NCBI GenBank assembly: GCA_045105235.1
Contig: JBGCDH010000018.1
Coordinates: forward strand, 1-64,000
Direction of reading: 5' to 3'
Length of the DNA: 64,000 bases
From: GCA-2684655 sp045105235
Lineage (GTDB): Bacteria; Planctomycetota; UBA1135; UBA2386
Part shown: positions 44,616-53,307 of the stretch, in pieces
Layout of the letters: the number at the start of each line of letters is the position of its first letter
How positions within the stretch are numbered: the stretch's first letter is position 1
Notes under the pieces: generated by a model
The model's database searches: none
What the model was told of the DNA's origin: nothing
Seen by the model: the letters and a program-made list of their open reading frames with translations, nothing else
Position numbers and translations under genes: made by a program

Positions 44616-46226
44616 TCACATGCGGAAGACCGGTGCGCGCCAGTCCGGGATCGGCGCGTTGAGCGAAGCCGAAAACGCCAGCGCCAGCGCCGAGCGCGTC
44701 TGCCGTGGATCGACAATGCCGTCGTCCCACATGCGCGCCGTCGCGTAGAGCGGATGCCCCTCGGTCTCGTACTTGGCCAGAATTGGCTCCTTGAGCTTGG
44801 CCTCATCCTCGGCCGACAGCGACTGCCCCTTGCCCTCGAGCTGGTCCTTCTTGACCTGGGCCAAAACGCCCGCCGCCTGCTCGCCCCCCATCACCGAAAT
44901 GCGTGAATTGGGCCAGCTAAACAAGAAGCGCGGCGAATAGGCGCGACCGCACATGCCGTAGTTGCCGGCGCCGAACGAACCGCCGATCAACACCGTGATC
45001 TTTGGCACGTTCGCGGTCGCAACGGCCTGCACCATCTTGGCGCCATCTTTGGCGATGCCGCCGGTCTCATACTTTTGACCGACCATGAAGCCCGTGATGT
45101 TCTGCAGGAACAGCAGCGGCACCTTGCGTTGGTTGCACAGCTCGACGAAGTGCGCGGCTTTCTGCGCGCTCTCCGAAAACAGGATGCCGTTGTTGGCGAC
45201 GATCCCCACCGGCATTCCGTGCAGGTGCGCAAAGCCCGTCACCAGCGTCGTGCCGTAGCGCGCCTTGAACTCGTGGAAACGGCTGCCGTCGACCAGACGC
45301 GCGATCACTTCACGCACATCGTAGGGCGTGCGCGTGTCCTTGGGGATGACGCCCAGCAGCTCGTCCGGGTCATAGGCCGGATCTTCGGGCGCCTGCATCG
45401 CAAGCTGATGTGGCTTCTGCGTATTGAGGTGCGCAACGATCGATCGCGTCAGCTCTAGCGCATGCGGCTCGTCTTCGGCAAAGTGATCGGCAACGCCGCT
45501 GAGGCGCGTATGCACGTCGGCGCCGCCAAGGTCTTCGGCGGAAACAACCTCGCCGGTCGCGGCCTTCACCAGCGGCGGGCCGCCGAGGAAGATCGTGCCG
45601 TTGCCTTTGACGATGATGCTCTCGTCGCTCATTGCCGGCACGTAGGCGCCACCGGCCGTGCACGAACCGAGCACGCACGCAACCTGTGGGATCCGCCGCG
45701 ACGACATCTGCGCCTGGTTGTAGAAGATCCACCCGAAGTGGTCGCGGTCGGGGAAGACCTCATCCTGCAGCGGCAAGAATGCGCCGCCAGAATCGACCAG
45801 GTAGACGCACGGCAGGTTGTTCTCGAGCGCGATCTCCTGCGCCCGCACGTGCTTCTTCACCGTCATCGGGAAGTAGGTGCCGCCCTTCACGGTCGCGTCG
45901 TTGGCAACCAGCATCACCTCACGTCCCTGCACGAGCCCGACGCCGGTGACGACGCCGGCGGACGGTGCGGCACCGTCGTATAGACCATTGGCCGCGAGCG
46001 ACGACAGTTCGAGGAATGGCGAGCCATCGTCGAGAATGCGATCGATGCGCTCGCGCGGCAGCAGCTTGCCCCGCTTGTGGTGGCGCTCGCAGGCCGCTTC
46101 ACCGCCGCCCTGTTTGGCGGCCGCGACGGCACTCGCGATCTCTTCGATCGTCTTCAGATGGTGGTCACGATTCTCGCGGAACTCGGACGAGTTCGGCTTG
46201 GCTTGGCTGTGCAGGACTTCGGTCAT
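44616..46226 (-). CDS. mccB: Methylcrotonoyl-CoA carboxylase beta subunit (carboxyltransferase)
   Basis: The 536-residue protein is a biotin-dependent acyl-CoA carboxyltransferase. It transfers the carboxyl group from carboxybiotin to 3-methylcrotonoyl-CoA in leucine breakdown. Family features include LVDSGGAFLPLQDEVFPD followed by FGWIFYNQAQMSS, LGSCTAGGAYVPAMSDE, GTIFLGGPPLVKAATGE, LGGADVHTRLSGVADH, and the C-terminal GGSFGAGNYGMCGRAY and FSWPNSRISVMGGEQAA oxyanion segments. These are closest to the MCC beta group rather than propionyl-CoA carboxylase. The biotin-carrying alpha subunit is not in the window. Start is the ATG at 46226. Confidence 0.9.
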   Translation of the reverse strand: MTEVLHSQAKPNSSEFRENRDHHLKTIEEIASAVAAAKQGGGEAACERHHKRGKLLPRERIDRILDDGSPFLELSSLAANGLYDGAAPSAGVVTGVGLVQGREVMLVANDATVKGGTYFPMTVKKHVRAQEIALENNLPCVYLVDSGGAFLPLQDEVFPDRDHFGWIFYNQAQMSSRRIPQVACVLGSCTAGGAYVPAMSDESIIVKGNGTIFLGGPPLVKAATGEVVSAEDLGGADVHTRLSGVADHFAEDEPHALELTRSIVAHLNTQKPHQLAMQAPEDPAYDPDELLGVIPKDTRTPYDVREVIARLVDGSRFHEFKARYGTTLVTGFAHLHGMPVGIVANNGILFSESAQKAAHFVELCNQRKVPLLFLQNITGFMVGQKYETGGIAKDGAKMVQAVATANVPKITVLIGGSFGAGNYGMCGRAYSPRFLFSWPNSRISVMGGEQAAGVLAQVKKDQLEGKGQSLSAEDEAKLKEPILAKYETEGHPLYATARMWDDGIVDPRQTRSALALAFSASLNAPIPDWRAPVFRM

Positions 46227-46307
46227 GGATCGGCGGTCGGCGCTAGGTGGCGCCGCACGATAGCCCACCGCCGCGGACACGTCGAACCAACGTGTAGATC
46301 GCTGCGC

Positions 46308-47288
46308 CTACCGCACGGCAACCTGCACCGCATCGCCCGCCGCGAGGGCGCCGCCGCCATCCAGCGTGACAATCTGGGCCAAGAACGCCACCGGCCGCAG
46401 CGCCGGCGCAATCGGCACCCGATAGGCGACGAGCCCGCCCGCCCCAGGAACGAACGAGGGCACGGCAATCGGGGCAACCAGCAGACGGCAGCCCGGCGCC
46501 AGCGGCAGCGGCACGTTCGCCGGCTGCAGACCGAGCGCGAAGCAGGCGATCAGCGTGCTGGGCGCGCAAGCGGCCGCAAGCTCGACACCGCCGCCGAAAT
46601 CGGCTCGCGAGACAATCGGCTGCCCCAGCCCGGCGGGACAGGACTGGGTCGCCAGCACCTGAGGCACGACAGGATCCGGCACGAAGCGCAGCCGCAGCGC
46701 CGCTTGCGCCGTCCCGCGGAAGCTCCAAACCACACCAAACGGACCGCTGATCTGGCCGGCCTGCGCGGTTGCGACGACGCGCACGCGCACGGCCAAGAAA
46801 TTTGTGCCAAAGGCAATCGGTAGCGCGCCAGACGAAGTCGCGTCCAAAACGCCGTCGTCATCGATGTCGATTTCGAGCCCAACCTGGCCGGTTCCCGTCG
46901 TCGTGCCGCTCCAGTCCACGACCAGCTGGCCAGCCTGCGGAGTCGTCAACAGATCGAAGCGAACCTCGGCGACGCTGCTCGCGCCCCCGCTGGTCAAACT
47001 CGACGCATCGAGCAGCCAGTCCGCCACGACCTCGGCCGAATCCGCGCGATGCGACAAACGGCTCGAGGCCGACGCACCCGCAAAGCTCTGGGCGCGAGCC
47101 AGACCCGGCCAGGCATCCTGGCCAGCAGGCACGACCGCAACCTGTCCGTTGGCATCGGTGCGGGATGCCAGCAGCGTTGCCATCGGCAGAATCTGAGCCG
47201 GCAAGCCCGCAGCCAAGAGCCCGAGAGCCGGTGCGGTGGCTAGCGCTAGCGCCAGCGCCAGCCGCAGCGTGCGAGCGTTTGCTTTCAT
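46308..47288 (-). CDS. Secreted protein with shared end module
   Basis: The 326-residue protein has a long signal peptide (LRLALALALATAPALGLLAAGLPAQ in two hydrophobic parts, cleavage before Q). A beta-sandwich-like domain (residues 80-200) has VRFDLLTTPQAGQLVVDWSG, an Asp-rich loop (EIDIDDDGVLD) and strands typical of extracellular adhesion domains. The last 100 residues are the shared module: ALGLQPANVPLPLAPGCRL, YRVPIAPALRPVAFLAQI and a final QVAVR strand. No enzyme motif is present. Function unknown. Confidence 0.78.
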   Translation of the reverse strand: MKANARTLRLALALALATAPALGLLAAGLPAQILPMATLLASRTDANGQVAVVPAGQDAWPGLARAQSFAGASASSRLSHRADSAEVVADWLLDASSLTSGGASSVAEVRFDLLTTPQAGQLVVDWSGTTTGTGQVGLEIDIDDDGVLDATSSGALPIAFGTNFLAVRVRVVATAQAGQISGPFGVVWSFRGTAQAALRLRFVPDPVVPQVLATQSCPAGLGQPIVSRADFGGGVELAAACAPSTLIACFALGLQPANVPLPLAPGCRLLVAPIAVPSFVPGAGGLVAYRVPIAPALRPVAFLAQIVTLDGGGALAAGDAVQVAVR

Positions 47289-47470
47289 CTAGAAAGATAG
47301 CTCCACGCCGACCTCCGGCAACGCACGCCGCGCGATCGGTGCCGGGGCACCCAGCTTGCCCATGCCATCGCCCTCACATCGAGATTCCGTTCGCAGCCGG
47401 CCGATAAAATTGTCGATACTGGCCTGCTACGTGGCTTTCCCGGAACGCCCGCACATGTGACGCCCCGACG

Positions 47471-48475
47471 ATGAACCCCGCACCCGAACTCTCCATCGTC
47501 ATCGTCAACTGGAACACGCGCGAGCTGCTGCTCAAGCTGCTCGCGCGCCTGTTTGATCAGCCGACGATGCCGTTCGAAGCGATCGTCATCGACAACCTCA
47601 GCGGCGATGACAGCGTCGCGGCAGCGCGCGCGGCGTTCCCACAAGCGCGCGTCCTGCCCCAAGACGAAAACGGCGGCTTCGCTTTCGGCGTCAACCGCGG
47701 CCTCGAAGCCGCCCGCGGCCACTGGGTGCTGCTGCTCAACACCGATGCCGAAGCGGATTGGCAAGCGCTGACGCAGTTCGTGCACGAAGCCGAACAGCAT
47801 CCGAAAGCCGCGGTCTTTGGCCCCCGCATCGTCGACGAGCACGACCAGACGCAGCGAAGCACGTGGCGGCGCCATCTGCCGCGCCACTACCTGCCCGAAG
47901 CGCTGTTCCTGGACCGCATCTTCGGCAACAACCAACGCGCCAACGACCGCGACGACGAAGGCGACGTCGACTGCGTCAGCGGCTGCGTCTTCTTGATTCG
48001 TCGCAACGTCTTCGACGACGTGCAGGGCTTTGACGAGCGCTTCTTCATGTACTACGAAGAAGCCGACTTCTGCGGCCGCGTGCGCGCTGCCGGGCACTCG
48101 GTGCGCTATCTGCCGAGCACAAGCTTTGTGCACGTCGGCGGCCTCAGCGCCGCCCAGTCCGCGGAGAAAACGTTTCTTGCCTACCGCGAGAGCAACCTGC
48201 TCTATCACGCGCCCTGGCACGGCCGCATGTGGACGGAATATGTGCGCCTCTGCCTCGTGCTGGCGCACGTCGTCCGCCTAGGGATCTGGCTCGCCATGTG
48301 GCCGCTCGGCCGCCGCGGCAAGCGCAGCAAACTCGGCCTCTACACCGCCGCGCTCAAGCAGCTCCTGCGCCCCGGCTACGTCGGAGAGCTCTGCCGGCGA
48401 CCGCGCCAAACGCCTGCGATCGCGTCCGGCACGGCCGATACGCCATGCGGAGCCGACTCGCAAACGCACGCGTAA
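47471..48475 (+). CDS. Glycosyltransferase family 2 protein
   Basis: The 334-residue enzyme has a GT-A fold. SIVIVNWNTRELLLKLL is the nucleotide-sugar-binding strand-loop, IDNLSGDDSV the next, then ENGGFAFGVNRGLEAARG, the LLLNTDAE metal-binding Asp (LNTDAE), VSGCVFLIRRNVFDDVQGFDERFFMYYEEADFC, split here into the acceptor-binding helix and the catalytic EEADF. It resembles rhamnosyl- and other cell-surface sugar transferases. Near the C-terminus a membrane-associated helix (LVLAHVVRLGIWLAMWPL) anchors it to the inner membrane. It probably contributes to a surface polysaccharide, as do genes from 51 kb onward. Confidence 0.88.
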   Translation: MNPAPELSIVIVNWNTRELLLKLLARLFDQPTMPFEAIVIDNLSGDDSVAAARAAFPQARVLPQDENGGFAFGVNRGLEAARGHWVLLLNTDAEADWQALTQFVHEAEQHPKAAVFGPRIVDEHDQTQRSTWRRHLPRHYLPEALFLDRIFGNNQRANDRDDEGDVDCVSGCVFLIRRNVFDDVQGFDERFFMYYEEADFCGRVRAAGHSVRYLPSTSFVHVGGLSAAQSAEKTFLAYRESNLLYHAPWHGRMWTEYVRLCLVLAHVVRLGIWLAMWPLGRRGKRSKLGLYTAALKQLLRPGYVGELCRRPRQTPAIASGTADTPCGADSQTHA

Positions 48476-48555
48476 CCGCCGCCGCCGCCGACGCAGCCGA
48501 CCCAGCCGCCCGCGAACGCTGAGTATGCTGCATAGACTCCACTCTGGAATACTCG

Positions 48556-49287
48556 TTGCACAACAGCTCTTTCCTTGCGACCCGATGGTCGATGATTCGC
48601 GGCGCGGCATCCGAGGACCCAGGTCTGCGGCTCGCGGCACTTGAGCGGCTGTGCGCGCAATATTGGTACCCGCTCTACGCGTACCAACGAAAGCGTGGCC
48701 GCAACCCCGAGCAAGCGGCGGACAGCGTCCAGGACTTGTTTGCTCACCTGCTCGAAGGCGACCTCTTCGCGCGGATCAAGCCGCAGGCCGGTCGATTTCG
48801 AAACTGGCTGCTGACGGTGTTGCAAAACTACGAAAGCGACCAACGGGATCGCGACCGCGCTGAAAAGCGCGGCGGCGGCCGCGCACCGATCTCAATCGAC
48901 CAGCAAGAGGGAGAGCGCCGACTCGAACTCCACGGGCGTCAGACAGACGATCCACAGTTTGCGTTCGAACGCGCTTGGGCAACAGAAACGCTGCGGATGG
49001 CGCGCGACCAGCTGCAGCAAGAGATGCAGGCGCAAGGCAAGGCCGCGATCTATAGCGCTCTGGCAACGCTGCTGGATGATGCTGACGCGCCGTCGCGGGC
49101 CGAATTAGCTGCCGAACTAGGGGTTCGCCCGGTCGCACTGCGGGTCATGCTGCATCGCATGCGCAGTCGCTATCGAGAACTGCTTGTCGATATCGTTGCC
49201 GACTCACTCGGCGACCGCTCCGAGTCAGGCGAAGAGCTGGCGGCCCTTGCCAACGCTCTGCGAGAGAATTCCGGCCAAAGCTCGTAA
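48556..49287 (+). CDS. ECF-type RNA polymerase sigma factor
   Basis: The 243-residue protein starts FLATRWSMI (a start seen in planctomycete ECF sigmas linked to kinases). Region 2 spans RLCAQYWYPLYAYQRKRG and EQAADSVQDLFAHLLEGD (about residues 30-80), the RNA polymerase-binding and -10-recognition helices. Region 4 (about 160-205) has a helix-turn-helix (RAELAAELGVRPVALRVMLHR) for the -35. The start is a TTG at 48556. It lies 29 bases ahead of a Ser/Thr kinase gene in the same direction, which probably controls it by phosphorylation; that link is known for this sigma group and inferred here. Confidence 0.87.
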   Translation: MHNSSFLATRWSMIRGAASEDPGLRLAALERLCAQYWYPLYAYQRKRGRNPEQAADSVQDLFAHLLEGDLFARIKPQAGRFRNWLLTVLQNYESDQRDRDRAEKRGGGRAPISIDQQEGERRLELHGRQTDDPQFAFERAWATETLRMARDQLQQEMQAQGKAAIYSALATLLDDADAPSRAELAAELGVRPVALRVMLHRMRSRYRELLVDIVADSLGDRSESGEELAALANALRENSGQSS

Positions 49288-49316
49288 CGCTTCGCGACTC
49301 CTGCCGTGACCAGGAC

Positions 49317-51062
49317 ATGAACCAGCACCCGAGCCTATCCGAAGGGCAACGCCATTTCGCCGAAGCCGCGAGGCAAGCGCCGGATCGCGACAGCGCAGAA
49401 GACCTCCGCGAGCAGCTGGCGCCGCACGTCCCGGAGTATCAACTCGGTGCGTGCATCGGACGCGGCGGCATGGGGGCTGTCTTTCGAGCCCATCACCAGA
49501 AGCTAGGCCGCGAGGTAGCAATCAAAGTCCTCCTGCCGCCGTCAGGAGATGTGCAGTCATGGAGCGAACGTTTCTCACGCGAGGCCCGTGCCCTCGCCAG
49601 CCTGCAGCACCCCGGAATCGTCACCGTGTACGACTCGGGTCAAGCCCACAATCTTGCGTGGCTGATCATGGAGCTGGTCGACGGCGCGAACCTGCGGGCT
49701 CTTCTCGACGAGGGCCACCTCGGGCCCGCCGAGACGCTCGCGATCGTTGCTCCGATCTGCGAGGCCCTGCAGTACGCACACAGCCGCGAGATCGTGCACC
49801 GCGACATCAAACCTGAAAACGTTTTGATCGACGTCGAAGGCCGCGTGCGCCTGGTCGATTTTGGACTCGCCAAGCGAGTCGGCGACGCTTCCCCTTCGCT
49901 GACGCGAACCGACCAGACAGTCGGGACCGCGCGCTACATGGCTCCCGAGCAGATCGAGCACCCGCGCGACGTCGACCACCGCGCCGACCTCTTTTCACTC
50001 GGAGTCGTATTCTATGAAATGCTCACGGGACAGGTTCCGGCCGGCGTCGTCGAGCCACCTTCGCGGCGCACCGGCACAAACGTGCAACTCGATGATGTCG
50101 TGCTGCGCGCCCTGCAGCGAGAGCCCAAGAATCGCTACCAGAGCGCGGCCCAGCTGCGCCAAGACGTCGAGGACATTCCCGCTTCAGAAGTGGCAGGCGC
50201 CGATGCACTTGTTCCTTCGCAGCTGGCAGCGTTTCCCTGGACTTGGTGCGACCTATTCGCAGCGCTGATACCAGCCGCAATCATCGTCGTTGCAGGTTTG
50301 ATGACCCAACAGCCGGGCGTGTCGTGGATTGCAATCAAGGAGCCATCCTTCACATTCTGTTGCATTGGCGCGGCATGGATGCTGTTGCCCATGGCATCGC
50401 ACGTGTATTGGGCACTCAGCAAATGGCGCGGGCGGCCGGCCTCGTTTTCGATGCCGCTATTCCGAGTCGCCGCTGCCTGCACCGCACTTGCCGGGACCTG
50501 GATCCTGGGCAACCTCGGTCTGCCCGCCGGCGTCGACAACCCGGAACAGATTTTTCGTCAGCACATGCGTTTCCTCCTGATCCCCTTGGGCAGCCTCGCG
50601 GCCCTGCTGGGCTCGTGGAGCCCCCATGGCGTGCACCGGCGCATTCTGTCCCCCCATGCGACAAGCGCTCTGACAGCGACAACCGCGGCACTGGCCACTG
50701 CGTCGCTCTTGCTCGTCGTGCTCATGTCCAATGCGGGCACAAACGACGGCACGAGCATGGCAGTAGCCAAGCTCCTGCCGCTGTTTGTCGTGCTGTTCGC
50801 CGCTTGGAGCCTCCACCGAAACGGACGCGGTCGTCTCGGGACATTCGCGGTGACAGCCGGCGCAATCGCGACGTGGCTGCTGCACTTTCTGGGAAGCCCC
50901 GAGCAGCCTGAATGGGGCCCCGCCGCTAGCACATGCCTGCTCACAACAGTCGTTGTCGGCCTGGTGACCGTCGCCGGCACGGCGACCCCGCCGACCCGGC
51001 CGACGCAGCCGACCCGGCCGACCCAGCCGACCCAGCCGACCCCGCCGACAGCAGCAAGCTAG
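49317..51062 (+). CDS. Membrane Ser/Thr protein kinase with Thr-Pro tail
   Basis: Residues 41-300 are a complete kinase domain: glycine loop GRGGMGAVF, Lys in VAIKVLL, catalytic HRDIKPEN (near 161), DFG as VDFGLAK (near 181), activation loop with GTARYMAPEQ and the FSLGVVFYEML helix. After it come about eight predicted transmembrane helices, unusual for a bacterial kinase, which more often has one. The last 27 residues are a Thr-Pro-rich tail (TRPTQP repeats) encoded by seven 9-bp tandem units. It follows the ECF sigma gene by 29 bases and is likely its partner kinase. Its stop overlaps the convergent gene in CTAG. Confidence 0.88.
   Translation: MNQHPSLSEGQRHFAEAARQAPDRDSAEDLREQLAPHVPEYQLGACIGRGGMGAVFRAHHQKLGREVAIKVLLPPSGDVQSWSERFSREARALASLQHPGIVTVYDSGQAHNLAWLIMELVDGANLRALLDEGHLGPAETLAIVAPICEALQYAHSREIVHRDIKPENVLIDVEGRVRLVDFGLAKRVGDASPSLTRTDQTVGTARYMAPEQIEHPRDVDHRADLFSLGVVFYEMLTGQVPAGVVEPPSRRTGTNVQLDDVVLRALQREPKNRYQSAAQLRQDVEDIPASEVAGADALVPSQLAAFPWTWCDLFAALIPAAIIVVAGLMTQQPGVSWIAIKEPSFTFCCIGAAWMLLPMASHVYWALSKWRGRPASFSMPLFRVAAACTALAGTWILGNLGLPAGVDNPEQIFRQHMRFLLIPLGSLAALLGSWSPHGVHRRILSPHATSALTATTAALATASLLLVVLMSNAGTNDGTSMAVAKLLPLFVVLFAAWSLHRNGRGRLGTFAVTAGAIATWLLHFLGSPEQPEWGPAASTCLLTTVVVGLVTVAGTATPPTRPTQPTRPTQPTQPTPPTAAS
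50983..51045 (+). repeat. 9-bp tandem repeat in kinase tail
   Basis: Seven head-to-tail 9-bp units of the form CGACCCxGC, with variants CGACCCCGC, CGACCCGGC, CGACGCAGC and CGACCCAGC, encode the Thr-Arg/Gln/Pro-Pro tail. Copy number could vary between strains by slippage. Confidence 0.8.
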
Positions 51063-52525
51063 CGCACGATGCGCAGCGCTACCTTGACCAACAGCTTGAG
51101 GTGATCGAGGCACGTTCCGAAGACGCGCATTTTCGAGAAGCCGATCAGGCGCGCTTCCAGCGTGCACGGGTGCTCGACCACGCGGCCCTTGCGGCGCAGC
51201 ACGCGCACGAGCAGTTCGGCCGTACCCAAAAAACCGGGATGCGCCAGCGGCAGGTCGGCGACCGCATCGCGGCGGTAGAGACGGAAGCAGCTCGTCCACG
51301 TGCGGATCGGCCGCATGAGCAGGATGCGGTAGGCCAGCGAGAGCGTGCGCGACAAGAACAGGCGCCAGCCCGGAACGTTGTGCACGCGGCCCTTTGCGTG
51401 ATATGGCGAAGCGGTGACCACGTCGGCGTCCGCAATCAGCGGCAGCATCGCACGCAGCTCCAGGGGATCGTAGGAAAGATCGCCATCAATCGAAGCAACC
51501 AGTTCGGTCTCAGCCGCGAGCACGCCGGTGCGAATGGCGGCGGCGACGCCGCGGTTGACCTCGTGCCGGACCAAACGCATCTGGCGTCGATTTCGGGCAA
51601 GGTGCTCGAGCTGCGGCCAGGTCGCATCGGTGCTGCCATCGTCGATGAGCACAAAGCGGCAGTCGGCCACGTCCGCCAGGTCAACGGTCACCGCTTCGAG
51701 TTCGTCGAACAGCGAACTGATGCCGTCGGCCTCGTCCTTGAGCGGCACCACGATCGTCAACGGCACGGCGTTCTTCGCCAGGCGGACCCTCTTTGTCGGC
51801 AGGTCGGGCGCAATCGTCACGGGCCCAGGCGGCAGCTCCAGCACGCCGGCAAGCGACTTCCAGGCGCGCTGCCGCATCGTCTCCAGGGCCCGCTCGCCAT
51901 CCGACATGCGGTCCTCGTGGCGGCGCCGGACTTCGAGCGGCAGCCCCATCAGCCGCGGCTGCTCGCCGTCGAGCCGCCACGCTTGGAAGCGCTCGACCGG
52001 CACCGCACGGCCGTCGAACGACAGGATCGCGGCCGCATCCTCCCGCACCGGGGTGGCGTCGTAGGCAAAGTGCTGATCGCGCAGCGCGGCGTGCCACCAG
52101 CGCGGCTGGCTCGACTTGGCCACCGACCAAGCGGCGGCGAAACCGTGTATGCCCACGCCGATCAGCTCTTCGAGCACCGCACGCTGCCGCATCCAGCCGT
52201 CGATCAGCCGCGTGCGCTCGGCGTGGTCACGGATCTCGTCGAGCGACTTTTCGGTGCGTACGCTCAGCGCGAGCTCGTGCCCCAGGCGAACCAGCTCGAC
52301 CAACAGCTGGCGCTCGTGCACGTTGGTCGATTCAGCCAGCTCAACCGGAACAAACAGCGTCGCCGTGCCGCCGTGGTCGCGCAGCCGCTCCGCCACGTGC
52401 CGCAGGGCGAAGGCGCTGCGCCGCGGCAAGCGGCGCCAGTGGCGCGCGCGGACATGCTCGCGGAAGACTTCGTCGACAAACCACTCGCTGGCGTCAATCA
52501 GCAGGGCTCGCGCGGAGGTCGTCAC
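51059..52525 (-). CDS. Fusion of polysaccharide deacetylase-like domain and family 2 glycosyltransferase
   Basis: The first 240 residues resemble XrtA/PEP-CTERM-type polysaccharide deacetylases (ALLIDASEWFVDEVFREHV, FALRHVAERLRDHGGTATLFV, IHGFAAAWSV). The usual metal-binding D-D and H-x-x-x-H motifs are altered, with few clear ligands, so activity is uncertain. Residues 250-488 are a GT2 domain like dolichol-phosphate mannosyl transferases: PLTIVVPLKDEADG, LIDDGSTDATW, RHEVNRGVAAAIRTG, SIDGDLSYDP (metal-binding D-x-D-like) and the SCFRLYRRD segment. The fused pair suggests one polypeptide acting in surface polysaccharide assembly. Stop overlaps the kinase stop. Confidence 0.78.
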   Translation of the reverse strand: MTTSARALLIDASEWFVDEVFREHVRARHWRRLPRRSAFALRHVAERLRDHGGTATLFVPVELAESTNVHERQLLVELVRLGHELALSVRTEKSLDEIRDHAERTRLIDGWMRQRAVLEELIGVGIHGFAAAWSVAKSSQPRWWHAALRDQHFAYDATPVREDAAAILSFDGRAVPVERFQAWRLDGEQPRLMGLPLEVRRRHEDRMSDGERALETMRQRAWKSLAGVLELPPGPVTIAPDLPTKRVRLAKNAVPLTIVVPLKDEADGISSLFDELEAVTVDLADVADCRFVLIDDGSTDATWPQLEHLARNRRQMRLVRHEVNRGVAAAIRTGVLAAETELVASIDGDLSYDPLELRAMLPLIADADVVTASPYHAKGRVHNVPGWRLFLSRTLSLAYRILLMRPIRTWTSCFRLYRRDAVADLPLAHPGFLGTAELLVRVLRRKGRVVEHPCTLEARLIGFSKMRVFGTCLDHLKLLVKVALRIVR

Positions 52526-52597
52526 CGACGCGTTTCTACCGCGTTCGGGCTGCGGGCGACACGCCCGAGTCGCGGAGAACCGCTTCGGAGGTCAAGC

Positions 52598-52631
52598 CGC
52601 GGCGGCGGCGGCGGCGGCCGCGGCCGCCGGC
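52598..52631. repeat. GCC trinucleotide run and palindrome after the BY-kinase-like gene
   Basis: A (CGG)n run leads into the 16-bp palindrome GGCGGCCGCGGCCGCC (52613-52628), ending next to the stop codon at 52632. Read leftward it is a strong GC hairpin without a T-run, and may stop transcription. Confidence 0.55.
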
Positions 52632-53297
52632 CTAGACCATCCGGCCAACAAACGTCGGCACTTCGTGCACGAGCTCGTTGGTGACCGACCCGATGACCGG
52701 GGTGCCGAGCGATCGCAGCGTGCGCAGGTTGCGCTCGACAACATCACGACGGTGGCGGTTGGCCTCGACGACCAGCACCACGGCGTCAAGGGAACGCACG
52801 ACAAAGCTGGCCTCCGGCGCGCGGTTGAGGCTTGGCACATCGACCAGGCATAGATCCCGGTCTTTGAGAATGTCGTCGACCACCTTGCGCAGGTTGTCGC
52901 CGGTGAAGGCCCAGAACGGGTCCTTCGACTCGCCCGCAGGCAGCAGGTCAACACCTGCGGCAACCCCCGGTCGTATCGCATCGCGAAGCACCGCTTCGCC
53001 CGTCAGGGTTTCGGCAAGCCCCGGCGACGGTGTCGCGCGAAACACCGAAGCCAACGCGCGCGTGCGCAGCGACGCCTCGACCAGCGCCAGCCGCAGCCCC
53101 TTGCTACCCAAGAACAGCGCCAGGTTGGCCGTCAGGGTGTTGGAGCCTTCATCGTCGCCGATCGCGCAAAAGCCGATCGATCGGTGCGACTCCCCCACGC
53201 CGCGCTGCAGCAGGTTGGACCAAAGGTAGCCGAGCTCCGTCGCGATCACGTCGGCGCGACGGCTCTTCGAATCGGTCTTCTGGATCAGATTGCGCAT
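52632..53297 (-). CDS. BY-kinase/CpsD-like protein with a broken P loop
   Basis: The 221-residue protein has the MinD/CpsD fold of bacterial tyrosine kinases that control polysaccharide length. Its Walker A, IGDDEGSNTLTANLA, has Asn where the family has Lys (GEGKSTTAANLA). The Walker A' strand is LVEASLR instead of VDADLR, and Walker B is CLVDVPS. The C-terminal Tyr cluster is absent. It is therefore likely unable to hydrolyse ATP or self-phosphorylate. It lies 10 bases after the Wzz/GumC gene, the normal arrangement for a kinase and its membrane adaptor, so it may still bind it as a structural partner. Confidence 0.78.
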   Translation of the reverse strand: MRNLIQKTDSKSRRADVIATELGYLWSNLLQRGVGESHRSIGFCAIGDDEGSNTLTANLALFLGSKGLRLALVEASLRTRALASVFRATPSPGLAETLTGEAVLRDAIRPGVAAGVDLLPAGESKDPFWAFTGDNLRKVVDDILKDRDLCLVDVPSLNRAPEASFVVRSLDAVVLVVEANRHRRDVVERNLRTLRSLGTPVIGSVTNELVHEVPTFVGRMV

Positions 53298-53307
53298 CGT
53301 GTGCTCC

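Noticed and set aside
50983..51045. CRISPR-like array
   Set aside because: The repeats are 9-bp coding units with no spacers.
52598..52631. Origin or methylation island from the GC palindrome
   Set aside because: Only a trinucleotide run and one palindrome; no dnaA-box-like sequences nearby.
50933..52684. 583-codon rightward frame opposite the deacetylase-glycosyltransferase gene
   Set aside because: Antisense shadow; the leftward frame carries conserved GT2 motifs.
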